Source of the DNA: JAJZNI01 sp035624785
GTDB taxonomy: Bacteria > Chloroflexota > Dormibacteria > Aeolococcales > Aeolococcaceae
Assembly (NCBI GenBank): GCA_035624785.1
Contig: DASPQV010000051.1
Span: 152,178 to 216,177, forward strand
Direction: 5' to 3'
Length of the DNA: 64,000 nt
Positions 7,746-15,710 of the stretch are shown here, in pieces. How positions within the stretch are numbered: position 1 is the first letter of the stretch; every line of letters begins with the position of its first letter. The notes beneath the pieces are model-generated. The model was not told the DNA's origin, searched no databases, and saw only the letters and a program-made list of their open reading frames with translations. A program made the position numbers and the translations under genes.

Positions 7746-9554
7746 TCAGCGGCGGGTGAACTGCAGGATCAGCAGCACGACGATGATGGCGAGCACCGCG
7801 ATGAGCACGGTGGGCAGCACCGGCACGGTCACTGTCAGCTTGCGCCGGGCCGGGTGCAGGAGCGGCATGGGGGGCGCCACCGCCTCCACTTGATTGCCGC
7901 CGTTGCGGGGCGCCGGTGGGGCCAGTGGAGCGACTGGGGCCGTGGCTGCGGCCATCGACCAGGGGCGGCTGGAGATCAGCAGCGGCACGCCGCCGGGGAT
8001 GAGGGGTGGCGAGGGCCTCGGGCTCACGCCTGCTGCGGGCGCCGGCTCTCCGGGAGCTGGTGGGTTCCGGCTTCCCGGGCCGCGGGGGCTGGCCACCTCC
8101 GGGCTCAGGATGTCTGCCGGCGGCGCCCCGCTGGGGACCGGCCGCCCCAGGAGCGTCTCCAGCTCAGCGGCCAGCCGACCGGCGGGCGTCTCGAGATCAA
8201 AGGTGACGCGGCCGGCCGACGCCTCGAGGCCACGCGCGACCTCAGCGGCGGGGGTCTCGAGGCCCGCCGCTGCCGCCGACGAGGGCTGCGAGGGCGCGAG
8301 GATGGAGGCTGGCGGGGCGCCACGCCCGGACTCGGGGAGGTCAGGGCCAGGCCCCAGGCTGGCCCCCAAGGCAGGCTCGGCGGCCGGTCTGGCGGGGCCT
8401 CCAGCCCGCGCCGGAGCGACCGCGGGGCGCACGCTCCAGCCCGGGCTCCCGGCCGCCTCATCACCGCGAATCTCACCCCCTCCTGAGCCCTGATCGGGAA
8501 GCGGGGCCTCCGCGGGTTCCTGGGCCTGGGTGGGCCACGCCGGAGTCGCCAGCCACTCATCGCCGCCCCTGGCCGGCACCGGCGGCTCGGGGGCAACGAT
8601 CTTGGCCGGCGGCACCGCTCCCGACGGCCACTCGCCCGGCTCGCTCGAGGACGGCAGCGGTCGGGCCGCGATGGTTCTCTCGACCGGCTCGAGAGCCCAC
8701 TCTTCGGCGGCGGCTTTCGCCGTACCGGGCGACGGCTCCTCGACGGCGCCGGCCGGAGGCGGGTTCCAGTCGTCAGCGGGGGGAGGCAGCGGGGGCAGAT
8801 AGCTGGGGGAGAACGAGGGCAGATCCTCGATGTCGAGAAGGATGGCGGTGGCCTCGGGCGGCCCCTCCGCCGCCTCGACGCCGAGCGCGGGCTCCTCCGC
8901 GACGGCTTCGACGGGGACGGCAGCCTCGACAGGGATTGCTGCCGCCACAGCAACGGCTGCCTCCGCAGGGACGGCTGCCTCCACAGGGACAGCTGCCTCC
9001 ACAGGCGCCTCGGCCTCCACGGGAACGGCGGCCTGCACAGCAACGGCCGCCTCCACAGGGACGGCGGCCTCCGCCGCAACGGCGACCTCCGGGGCGGTCG
9101 GGGTCGCCACGGTCCGGGTCTCGCGCAGGTCGGACGCGTCAGCTTGCGGTTCCGGCGGCTCGGCCTCCACGGGCTGGGCTGGCTCCAGCCCGAGCTGGAC
9201 CGTTCCTCCCGGGTGCGGTCCGGATTCCTCTGCGACCCACGGCTGGATGAGGTCGTGCGCCGCCTCGGGCGCCTGCGGCGGAGCCGGCGGCCCCGCCTCC
9301 TCGGTCTCCAGCGAGGCTTGCGGCTCCGTCTCCGCCGTTTCTGCGCGCGCGGCGGCGATCACCTGCTCGGTGGCCGTCCCCGGCCGGTCGGGCGTCCCTT
9401 CGGCCGCAGCCGCGGTGGGCTGGTCGGGGTTGGGCCGGGGCGCCGCGGGCGCCAGGTCCTCGGCCAGCTCGCCGAGATCAGCGAGGAACGACGCGACCTC
9501 GCTGCGGAAGAGATCGCGTCCCCGCGAGCTGCCCGCCGAGCGCTTGTTCGGCAT
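7746..9554 (-). CDS. Ala/Pro/Glu-rich repetitive protein with C-terminal membrane anchor
   Basis: A 602-residue protein I do not recognise. A short charged N-terminus (SRGRDLFRSEVASFLADLGELAEDL) resembles a small folded or amphipathic module. It is followed by more than 500 residues of disordered Ala/Pro/Glu/Val sequence, including a run of about 12 imperfect AAVPVEA-type repeats near residues 155-225. The last about 25 residues form one hydrophobic helix (VLPTVLIAVLAIIVVLLILQF) ending in TRR, so it looks tail-anchored with the long region in the cytoplasm. The start is ATG 9554, with TACCGT 6 nt ahead. A scaffold or spacer role is speculation. Confidence 0.65.
   Translation of the reverse strand: MPNKRSAGSSRGRDLFRSEVASFLADLGELAEDLAPAAPRPNPDQPTAAAAEGTPDRPGTATEQVIAAARAETAETEPQASLETEEAGPPAPPQAPEAAHDLIQPWVAEESGPHPGGTVQLGLEPAQPVEAEPPEPQADASDLRETRTVATPTAPEVAVAAEAAVPVEAAVAVQAAVPVEAEAPVEAAVPVEAAVPAEAAVAVAAAIPVEAAVPVEAVAEEPALGVEAAEGPPEATAILLDIEDLPSFSPSYLPPLPPPADDWNPPPAGAVEEPSPGTAKAAAEEWALEPVERTIAARPLPSSSEPGEWPSGAVPPAKIVAPEPPVPARGGDEWLATPAWPTQAQEPAEAPLPDQGSGGGEIRGDEAAGSPGWSVRPAVAPARAGGPARPAAEPALGASLGPGPDLPESGRGAPPASILAPSQPSSAAAAGLETPAAEVARGLEASAGRVTFDLETPAGRLAAELETLLGRPVPSGAPPADILSPEVASPRGPGSRNPPAPGEPAPAAGVSPRPSPPLIPGGVPLLISSRPWSMAAATAPVAPLAPPAPRNGGNQVEAVAPPMPLLHPARRKLTVTVPVLPTVLIAVLAIIVVLLILQFTRR
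8880..9085 (-). repeat. Tandem coding repeat (AAVPVEA-type units)
   Basis: About a dozen imperfect units of 18-24 nt encode variants of AAVPVEA (VPVEA, VAVQA, APVEA, VPAEA, IPVEA). The nucleotide units are similar to one another, so they probably arose by recent slippage or unequal crossover, and length variation between strains is likely. Confidence 0.7.
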
Positions 9555-9560
9555 GCGGTC

Positions 9561-9566
9561 ACGGTA
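9561..9566 (-). promoter_or_regulatory. -10 box TACCGT for the tail-anchored protein gene
   Basis: On the minus strand TACCGT ends 6 nt before ATG 9554. It lies 32 bp from the divergent -10 box at 9598. Confidence 0.5.
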
Positions 9567-9597
9567 CGCCGAAACGAGCTCTTTCCGTGTGTCTGTT

Positions 9598-9603
9598 TAA
9601 CCT
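9598..9603 (+). promoter_or_regulatory. -10 box TAACCT for the membrane protein at 9611
   Basis: TAACCT ends 7 nt before GTG 9611 and favours that start over the in-frame GTG at 9587. Confidence 0.45.
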
Positions 9604-9610
9604 TTGCGAC

Positions 9611-10453
9611 GTGCGCACCGCCGCTGAGCTGCCCAACCTCGCGCCGATCGTCGCGGAGGTGGTGATCCTGGAGGTGGCGGTCGGGACCGCGGTGCTCAGC
9701 TACGTGGTCGACCTGGCCGGCCGCGTCGGTCGCGGCTTCGTGGGCACGACCGCCCTGATCTGCGCCGCGCTGATGGGCCTCGACGTGCTCCTGCTCCTGC
9801 TCCTGGTGCCGGATCCGGGCAGCCTCCTCGGTGTCAGGCTCGACGGCTCCGCCACCGGCGCCGCGGATCGCTGGGTGGTGGCGTTCACCATCCTCCTGCT
9901 GGTCCATGCCCTGTTCTGCTGGATCGGTACCGACGCGGCTCGCCGGGTGGTCGGTGCCGCCGAGGTTGCCGTCGGTGTCCTCGCCGTGGTCGCGGTGGCC
10001 AGCGCCCTAGGCCCGGCGCTGGGCGGATTCGGCTCCGCCCTGGCGGCCTTCCTGCCCGCCGCGCTGCTGGTCGGGAGCGTCGTCTCGGGGATGCTGCTCG
10101 GTCACTGGTACCTGATATCGCCGGGGCTCTCCTTCCGACCGCTGCGCCAGTCCGTCTACCTGATCTTCGCCGCCGCCCTCGCGCAGGCCGGGGTCATCGT
10201 GGTGGTGCTGCTTGCCGCCGCCTCGGCTGCTCGCAACGCGCTGATCGGCTCGACCTATGGCCTGCCCTTCTGGGCCCTGGTGGTGGGGGCGGGCATCATC
10301 TTCAGCCTGGGGGTCAACACCCTGACCCTTCATTTCGCCCGCATGCGCGCCAACCAGCCGGCGACCGCGATGCTCTACGTGCTGATCATCACCGTGGCGA
10401 TGGGTGTGGTCCCCGCCCACCTCCTCTACTTCCTGACCAACGTCCCGGTGTGA
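9611..10453 (+). CDS. Polytopic membrane protein of unknown function
   Basis: About 280 residues with seven or eight hydrophobic segments and short loops. The only conspicuous polar motif is LLGHWYLISPGLSFRPLR in the middle, where His and Trp sit at the end of a helix, followed by a helix with few charges. I recognise a resemblance to uncharacterised multi-spanning proteins of Chloroflexota-like genomes but can give no function. The start is chosen at GTG 9611 because of the TAACCT box. It is divergent from the tail-anchored protein, from which only 56 bp separate it, so the pair may share control. Confidence 0.7.
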   Translation: MRTAAELPNLAPIVAEVVILEVAVGTAVLSYVVDLAGRVGRGFVGTTALICAALMGLDVLLLLLLVPDPGSLLGVRLDGSATGAADRWVVAFTILLLVHALFCWIGTDAARRVVGAAEVAVGVLAVVAVASALGPALGGFGSALAAFLPAALLVGSVVSGMLLGHWYLISPGLSFRPLRQSVYLIFAAALAQAGVIVVVLLAAASAARNALIGSTYGLPFWALVVGAGIIFSLGVNTLTLHFARMRANQPATAMLYVLIITVAMGVVPAHLLYFLTNVPV

Positions 10454-10689
10454 CCGCTGCCCTCCCCCTGCCGGGAGGTGACGAGGGGCTGCTGACCGCA
10501 GTCGCAGAGGACGGCAGCGGTGCGGCGTTCGCTGGCGGCATCGGACCGAGCGGGCTCCTCGCGACCGACTCGGCATGGTCAGCCGGCGGGGGCTACCGGC
10601 CGCACTCAGCTGCCGGGAAGATGCGGCGGGTGCGAGCGGGTCAGTTACTGTGGTGCCGGAAGCGCGCCGCCGCGGATCTTCAAGTTTAG
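10450..10689 (+). CDS. Possible small ORF coupled to the preceding membrane protein
   Basis: A 79-codon frame starts at GTG 10450, which overlaps the preceding stop (GTGA). The product is rich in Gly, Ala and Ser with no domain I recognise, and composition alone could explain the open frame. The rest of the interval to 10797 holds a TACCCT hexamer near 10720 with no plus-strand gene behind it and a small GC hairpin, and nothing else I can identify. Confidence 0.2.
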   Translation: MTAALPLPGGDEGLLTAVAEDGSGAAFAGGIGPSGLLATDSAWSAGGGYRPHSAAGKMRRVRAGQLLWCRKRAAADLQV

Positions 10690-10797
10690 GACAACAATTT
10701 CCACAACGCACACCGAGACGTACCCTGAGCGCGGGCTGCTGATCCAGAGCCGCCGCCTCGGCGGTGGAGCACCAGGGCCTGGCCGAAGCCTCCCGAG

Positions 10798-11310
10798 TCA
10801 GGGCCTGCTGAGGTCGTGTCCTCCGGCCTGCTCCATCACCCAGGCCACCGCGCTCGCCGCGTCATCAGCCTGGTGGATGGGCACCGGCTCGCCATGGCCC
10901 GCCGGAGGCAGCAGCTTCCAGGACCCGACCGCGCAGACCGGCCGGCCTAGCCGGAGCATGAATGCGATCTCGCTCAGCGTCCCGTACCCCCCTCCGATCG
11001 CGATCATCGCCCGGCACCCCCGGGCGATCAGGGCGTTGCGGAGCTCGCCCAATCCAGTCGCCAGGGCGATGCTGACGTGGGGGTTGGCGCCCTCCGGCGC
11101 CTCGCCGGGGAGGAGGCCGATCGACAGTCCCCCAGCTCCGGCGACCCCGCGGCAGACCGCCTCCATAACTCCGGACAGGCCCCCGCAGACCACGACGGCG
11201 CCGCGCTCGGCGAGGCGGCGGCCCACCTCCTCGGCGACCGAGGCCTGCTCCGGAGTTGGCTGGGAGGCGCCGCAGACCGCGATCAGGGGCGGGCGCACGG
11301 CCTCGCTCAC
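10798..11310 (-). CDS. LOG-like / TIGR00725-type nucleotide-binding protein
   Basis: A 170-residue Rossmann-like protein of the SLOG/LOG superfamily (often labelled lysine decarboxylase). It shows GGLSGVMEAVCRGVAGAGG and the nucleotide-binding loop IAIGGGYGTLSEIAFMLRLGRPV, with GGGYGT in place of the PGGxGT of cytokinin-activating LOG proteins. Relatives bind or cleave nucleotide derivatives; the substrate here is unknown. GTG 11310 overlaps the stop of hpt (GTGA), so it is translated in coupling with that purine-salvage enzyme, which suggests a nucleotide-related task. Confidence 0.82.
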   Translation of the reverse strand: MSEAVRPPLIAVCGASQPTPEQASVAEEVGRRLAERGAVVVCGGLSGVMEAVCRGVAGAGGLSIGLLPGEAPEGANPHVSIALATGLGELRNALIARGCRAMIAIGGGYGTLSEIAFMLRLGRPVCAVGSWKLLPPAGHGEPVPIHQADDAASAVAWVMEQAGGHDLSRP

Positions 11311-11855
11311 TGCCCTTCGACGACGTGGATGTCCCGGAGGTTCCGGTAGCGCTGGGCCAGGTCCAGGCCGTAGCCGACCACGAAGTGGTCCTCGATGGTG
11401 AAGCCGCAGAAGTCGATCTCCACCGGCTTGAGCCGCCGTGCTCGCTTGTCGAGCATGGCCACCAGGCGCAGCGAGCGGGGATGGTGGGTCGACAGGTGCT
11501 TGCGCAGGAAGGAGGTCGTCATCCCGGTGTCGATGATGTCCTCGACCATGAGCACGTCGCGACCGGCCAGCGGCATGCTCACGTCCTTGACCAGCTCCAC
11601 CGTTCCCGAGCTGGTGGTGGCATCTCCGTAGGAACGGCAGGCGACGAACTCGAGCTCGACGGGGACGGTCAGGGCCCGAGCCAGATCGGCGGTGAACAGG
11701 ATGGAACCCTTGAGAACGCAGGTGAGCACCAGGGGTTGCTCCAGCACCATCCGGTAGGCGGCGTCGATCTCCCGGGCGAGATCGTCCACCTTGCTCTGGA
11801 TCGCGCTGCGGTCGATCAGGACGCCACCGACGGTGAGCTGCTCGGTTCCGGGCAC
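11307..11855 (-). CDS. hpt: Hypoxanthine phosphoribosyltransferase
   Basis: Salvages hypoxanthine (and usually guanine) with PRPP to IMP or GMP. At 182 residues it is full length. The family blocks VLKGSILFTADLAR, the PRPP loop VLMVEDIIDTGMT, and the C-terminal KPVEIDFCGFTIEDHFVVGYGLDLAQRYRNL are intact. A longer frame extends upstream to 12017 but is low complexity. GTG 11855 is the likely start because TACACT ends 6 nt before it. The downstream LOG-like gene overlaps its stop. Together with apt this gives adenine and hypoxanthine salvage in the same window. Confidence 0.95.
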   Translation of the reverse strand: MPGTEQLTVGGVLIDRSAIQSKVDDLAREIDAAYRMVLEQPLVLTCVLKGSILFTADLARALTVPVELEFVACRSYGDATTSSGTVELVKDVSMPLAGRDVLMVEDIIDTGMTTSFLRKHLSTHHPRSLRLVAMLDKRARRLKPVEIDFCGFTIEDHFVVGYGLDLAQRYRNLRDIHVVEGQ

Positions 11856-11861
11856 GCGCAG

Positions 11862-11867
11862 AGTGTA
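11862..11867 (-). promoter_or_regulatory. -10 box TACACT for hpt
   Basis: On the minus strand TACACT ends 6 nt before GTG 11855 and decides the start against a 54-residue longer reading. Confidence 0.55.
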
Positions 11868-11961
11868 GCCGCGCGCCCGAAGGTCCCTTGGCTTCCGGCC
11901 GGCCGGCCCAGCCTGTCGATCCGGCACTCCGATAGCGCCGCCGCGCCGGCCGCGGCCGCCC

Positions 11962-13953
11962 TCACGCCTCCTCGGCCACCTCCGCCCAGCGGTCGTAAAG
12001 CTCCGCCAGGGCGCCATTGAGACGGTCGTGCTGCCGGCCCACCTCCGCGCCCACCGCGGGGTCGCGGAAGGTCGCGGGGTCGAGCAGGCGCCGCCTGGTC
12101 TCGGCGAGCGCGGTCTCCACGTCGGCGATCTCTGCCTCCAGGCGGCGACCCTCGGCGGAGTGGGCGCGGGCCGATGCCCGCGCCCGGCGTGCCGCCGCTC
12201 CGGTCAGGGGCTCGTCCGTCCCGCTGAGGCTGTCCGCTGCCGCCGGGGAGGCTCCATTGGACGGCGGCGGGGCTGCGCCCTCCGGTCCGCGCCCGGCGTG
12301 TGCCGGTCCGCTCTCCTCCCGCTCCGGCCTTCGCCTGCGCTGCCGGTCGGCGAGGAGGGCCGTGTACCCGCCGATGACCTTCCTGACCGACCCTCCCTCC
12401 TCGATGGTCATGGTCTCGGTGGCCAGGGCGTCGATCAGCGCGCGGTCGTGGGAGACCAGCACCAGCGCGCCGGGGTAGCTGAGCAGGGCCGCCTCCAGAA
12501 CCTCCTGGGCGGGCAGGTCCAGGTGGTTGGTGGGCTCGTCGAGGAGCAGCAGGTTGGTCGGCTCCAGGGCCAGCTTGCCCATCAGCAGCCGGGCCCTCTC
12601 GCCGCCGGAGAGGTCGCCCACCCGGCGCTCCACGTCGTCACCCGAGAAGAGCAGGGCTCCCAGCATGGTGCGGCCCCGCTCGTTGCCGATCGGATGGTCG
12701 GCGAGCAGGTCCTCCAGGACGGTCCGCTCGTCGTCGCTGGCGAAGCTTTGGGCGTCGGTGAGCTGGCCGCGGCCGAGATCCTGCCGGTACAGCCGCAGCA
12801 CGGTTCGAGGGCCGAGCTCCACCCGGCCCTCCAGGGGTGGCAGCTCGCCGGCCAGGGTGTGCAGCAGCGTCGACTTGCCGGAGCCATTCGGGCCCACCAC
12901 CGCGAGCCGGTCGCCCGGGGCCAGTGTCAATGGCGGCAGCCGCAGCAGCGGCGCGTCCCGGCCCACCACCAGCCCGGAGCCCTTGAGACTGACCCGGGAG
13001 GAGGGCGTCGTGGCGAAGCGCAGCCGGGGCCGCCGGTCGTCGGGCGGCGCGCTGAGGCGGACCAACCTGTCCAGCTTGGTCTGCCGCCCCCTCGCCTCCC
13101 GCGCTCTCTGCCCGGCCCGGTAGCGGCGGATGAATTCCTCCTGGTGGCGGATGTGGGCCTGCTGCTCCTCGTACTCCTTGCGCCGCCTGGCCCGGCGCTC
13201 CTCGCGCAGCCGGACGTAGGCGCTGTAGTTGCCGGGGTACTCCTCGCATCGGCCGTGGCTCAGCTCGAGCACCCCGGTGCAGACGTGGTCGAGGAAGCGG
13301 CGGTCGTGGGAGACCAGGACAAAAGCGGTGGCCACCTCGCCCATGAACCCCTCCAGCCACTCGATCCCCTCCAGGTCGAGGTGGTTGGTGGGCTCGTCGA
13401 TGAGCAGCAGGTCGGCGTCGGCGACCAGCAGCTTGGCCAGCTCCACCCTCCGCTGCTGGCCACCGGACAGCTCGTCGGGGCGCCGTCGTCGCAGCTCCTC
13501 GTCGATGCCCAGCCCGCCCAGGGCCTCCCGGGCCCTGGCCTCGAGCTGGTAACCGCCGGCTCCCTCGTAGCGGTGCTGGAGCGCCCCGTATCGCTCCAGG
13601 GTCTCCTCCAGCCCGGGGCCGGGCCGGCTCATTGCCAGCTCCAGCGCGCTCAGCTCGTGGCGCATCGCGGCGAGGTCGGTCCGGGAGGCCATCACCTCCT
13701 CGAGCACCGTCGCCGCCACCGGGATGGGCGTGTCCTGGGGCAGATGGGCGACGCGCAGGCCGCGCAGCCGGTCGACCTCCCCCTCGGCCGGCTCCAGCTC
13801 GCCGGAGACGACCCGGAGCAGGGACGACTTGCCGGCACCGTTGGCCCCCACCACGGCCAGCCGTACCCGCATCTCCAGCCGGAGGTCCAGCCCGCTGAAG
13901 ACGGTCTCCGCTCCGTAGGCGACCGCGACCTGGGAGAGGCTGAGCAGCGGCAT
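11962..13953 (-). CDS. ABC-F family ATPase (Uup/EttA-like)
   Basis: A 663-residue soluble protein with two ABC domains and no membrane segments. Domain 1 has Walker A GANGAGKSS, signature LSGGQQRR and Walker B LLLIDEPTNHLD. Domain 2 has GPNGSGKST, LSGGERAR and LLLLDEPTNHLD. A charged linker (about residues 235-300, rich in Arg/Glu) sits between them, and a C-terminal coiled coil (about 600-655) recalls Uup. ABC-F proteins act on the ribosome E site in translation regulation or antibiotic protection; which applies here cannot be told. Start ATG 13953. Confidence 0.92.
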   Translation of the reverse strand: MPLLSLSQVAVAYGAETVFSGLDLRLEMRVRLAVVGANGAGKSSLLRVVSGELEPAEGEVDRLRGLRVAHLPQDTPIPVAATVLEEVMASRTDLAAMRHELSALELAMSRPGPGLEETLERYGALQHRYEGAGGYQLEARAREALGGLGIDEELRRRRPDELSGGQQRRVELAKLLVADADLLLIDEPTNHLDLEGIEWLEGFMGEVATAFVLVSHDRRFLDHVCTGVLELSHGRCEEYPGNYSAYVRLREERRARRRKEYEEQQAHIRHQEEFIRRYRAGQRAREARGRQTKLDRLVRLSAPPDDRRPRLRFATTPSSRVSLKGSGLVVGRDAPLLRLPPLTLAPGDRLAVVGPNGSGKSTLLHTLAGELPPLEGRVELGPRTVLRLYRQDLGRGQLTDAQSFASDDERTVLEDLLADHPIGNERGRTMLGALLFSGDDVERRVGDLSGGERARLLMGKLALEPTNLLLLDEPTNHLDLPAQEVLEAALLSYPGALVLVSHDRALIDALATETMTIEEGGSVRKVIGGYTALLADRQRRRRPEREESGPAHAGRGPEGAAPPPSNGASPAAADSLSGTDEPLTGAAARRARASARAHSAEGRRLEAEIADVETALAETRRRLLDPATFRDPAVGAEVGRQHDRLNGALAELYDRWAEVAEEA

Positions 13954-14059
13954 GACCGGACCAATGCTGGCACAGGACCGTGGCGCTGATCGGCGGTCCG
14001 GAAACCAGGCGAGGCTCGGCTACCATCGCCTCCACCCGAGGGCATCGAGGGAGACTGGG

Positions 14060-14857
14060 GTGGATTACATCCACGGCTACTCGTCGCGCGAGTCGGAGAG
14101 GCTCACCGATCAGGCGGACACTCTGGCCGCCCTGGTCCTGGAGGGCATCACCTTCCCGGCCGGTCATCTCGTGCTGGAGCCGGGGTGCGGGGTGGGCTCG
14201 CAGACCGTGCACATCGCCGCCGCCAGCCCCGCGGCGCGATTCGTCTCGGTCGACATCTCCGAGGCATCCCTGGCCGCGGCGCGGCACCGGGTTGCCGGCG
14301 CGGGCCTCGCCAACGTCAGCTTCGAGTGCGCCGACGTCTACGAGCTGCCCTTCCCCGACCATGCCTTCGACGCCGTCTTCGTCTGCTTCCTGCTCGAGCA
14401 TCTCCCCCGGCCCCAGGCGGCGCTCACCGAGCTGCGCCGGGTGCTGCGGGAGAGCGGGAGCATCACCGCCATCGAGGGGGATCACGGCTCCGCGTACTTC
14501 CATCCCGACAGCGAGGAGGCCAGGGAGGCCATCCGGTGCCTGGTTGAGCTGCAGGCGAGAGCCGGCGGTAACGCCCTGATCGGACGTCAGCTCCACCCCC
14601 TGCTCAGCGCGGCCGGCTTCCGCGACGTCCATGTCGAGCCGCGCATGGTCTACGTCGATGCGTCGCGTCCCGATCTCGTGGACGGGTTCACCAGAAGGAC
14701 CTTCACGGCGATGGTCGAGGGAGTTCGCGACCAGGCCCTGGAGCAGGGGCTGATGGCGGTGGAGCGCTGGGACCGGGGCATCGCCGACCTGCACCGGGCC
14801 GCGGCGGCGGACGGCACCTTCTGCTACACGTTCTTCCGGGCGGTCGCCGGCCGCTGA
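14060..14857 (+). CDS. Class I SAM-dependent methyltransferase
   Basis: A 265-residue Rossmann methyltransferase. Motif I is VLEPGCGVGSQT, motif II is VSVDISEASLAAA, and the post-II region FECADVYELPFPDHAFDAVFVCFLLEHL and LRRVLRESGSITAIEGDHG are typical of ubiE-like small-molecule methyltransferases. The C-terminal third probably builds the substrate pocket. The substrate is unknown. GTG 14060 was chosen because it begins the conserved part and GAGGGAG lies upstream; TACCAT at 14021-14026 could be its -10 box, giving a leader of about 27 nt. Confidence 0.88.
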   Translation: MDYIHGYSSRESERLTDQADTLAALVLEGITFPAGHLVLEPGCGVGSQTVHIAAASPAARFVSVDISEASLAAARHRVAGAGLANVSFECADVYELPFPDHAFDAVFVCFLLEHLPRPQAALTELRRVLRESGSITAIEGDHGSAYFHPDSEEAREAIRCLVELQARAGGNALIGRQLHPLLSAAGFRDVHVEPRMVYVDASRPDLVDGFTRRTFTAMVEGVRDQALEQGLMAVERWDRGIADLHRAAAADGTFCYTFFRAVAGR

Positions 14858-15006
14858 GGCGGTGCGGCCGGGCCCGTCCTCGGGCCAGGCCGTCCCCGTC
14901 CCCTCGCGGGGTCAGGGCGATCAGTACAATCCGCGCCGCTGGCCCACCCCCGGTGGGTCGGCGCGACGCCGAGAACCGGGTGGCAGGGCGGCATGTGGAG
15001 GCAGCC

Positions 15007-15648
15007 ATGACCACGACCCCATCCGCCGCGGACCTCAGGGGCCGGCTGGCGCCCCTCTATGCGCCCCCGCGCGAGCCCGTCCTGGTCGACATTCCCGAGC
15101 TGGGCTGGCTGATGGTGGATGGCACCGGGTCGCCGGCAGGCGAAGGCGCGGCCGAGCCCACCGGTTTCCAGCAGGCGATCGGCGCTCTCTACCCGGTGCT
15201 GTACACGCTCAAGTTCCGGCTCAAGCGCACCGGCACGGTGGTTCCCGTGCTTCCCCTCGAAGCCCTCTGGTTCACCGCCGACGACGGCAGCTTCGACGTG
15301 TCGGCGCCGGCCGCCGCGTGGCGCTGGCGGGCTCTGATCGCGGTTCCCGACGGCATCACGCTCGGCCTCGTCGAGGAGACCGTCAGTGAGGTGCGAAGGA
15401 AGCGGGGGAGCTTCCCGGCGCTGGAGAGCGTTCGCTGGGAGAGGTGGCGAGAGGGCCGCGCGGCCCAGGTGATGCACGTGGGGCCGTACCGCGAGGAGGC
15501 TCCGACGATCCAGCGGCTGCATGCCTTCATCGCGGCGCAGGGCCTCCGCCCGCGCGGTGCCCACCACGAGATCTACCTGGGCGACCCCCGCCGCTCCGCT
15601 CCCGAGAGGCTCCGGACGGTGCTCCGGCAGCCTGTCAGCGAGGACTGA
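15007..15648 (+). CDS. GyrI-like small-molecule-binding domain protein
   Basis: A 213-residue protein of the SOUL/AraC-effector (GyrI-like) superfamily, recognised from the spread LYAPPREPVLVDIPELGWLMVDGTG, FQQAIGALYPVLYTLKF and the C-terminal VMHVGPYREEAPTIQRLHAFIAAQGL...HHEIYLGDPRR. Proteins of this type bind hydrophobic or cationic small molecules, sometimes as hydrolases or drug-sensing domains; no DNA-binding domain is attached here. The ATG at 15007 has GGAGG 6 nt upstream; TACAAT at 14925-14930 is a plausible -10 box. Confidence 0.85.
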   Translation: MTTTPSAADLRGRLAPLYAPPREPVLVDIPELGWLMVDGTGSPAGEGAAEPTGFQQAIGALYPVLYTLKFRLKRTGTVVPVLPLEALWFTADDGSFDVSAPAAAWRWRALIAVPDGITLGLVEETVSEVRRKRGSFPALESVRWERWREGRAAQVMHVGPYREEAPTIQRLHAFIAAQGLRPRGAHHEIYLGDPRRSAPERLRTVLRQPVSED

Positions 15649-15710
15649 TCGGCTCTCACCGCACCGCCGCTCGGGCGAGCCGGACACGGATCAGGATCAG
15701 CGGGGCGAGC

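Noticed and set aside
10700..10797. Orphan promoter (TACCCT near 10720) driving a small RNA
   Set aside because: A single hexamer followed by a weak GC hairpin without a terminator; not enough to call an RNA gene.
11862..12017. N-terminal extension of hpt to 12017
   Set aside because: Low-complexity Arg/Gly sequence overlapping the gap behind the ABC-F gene; a TACACT box 6 nt before GTG 11855 gives a full-length enzyme.
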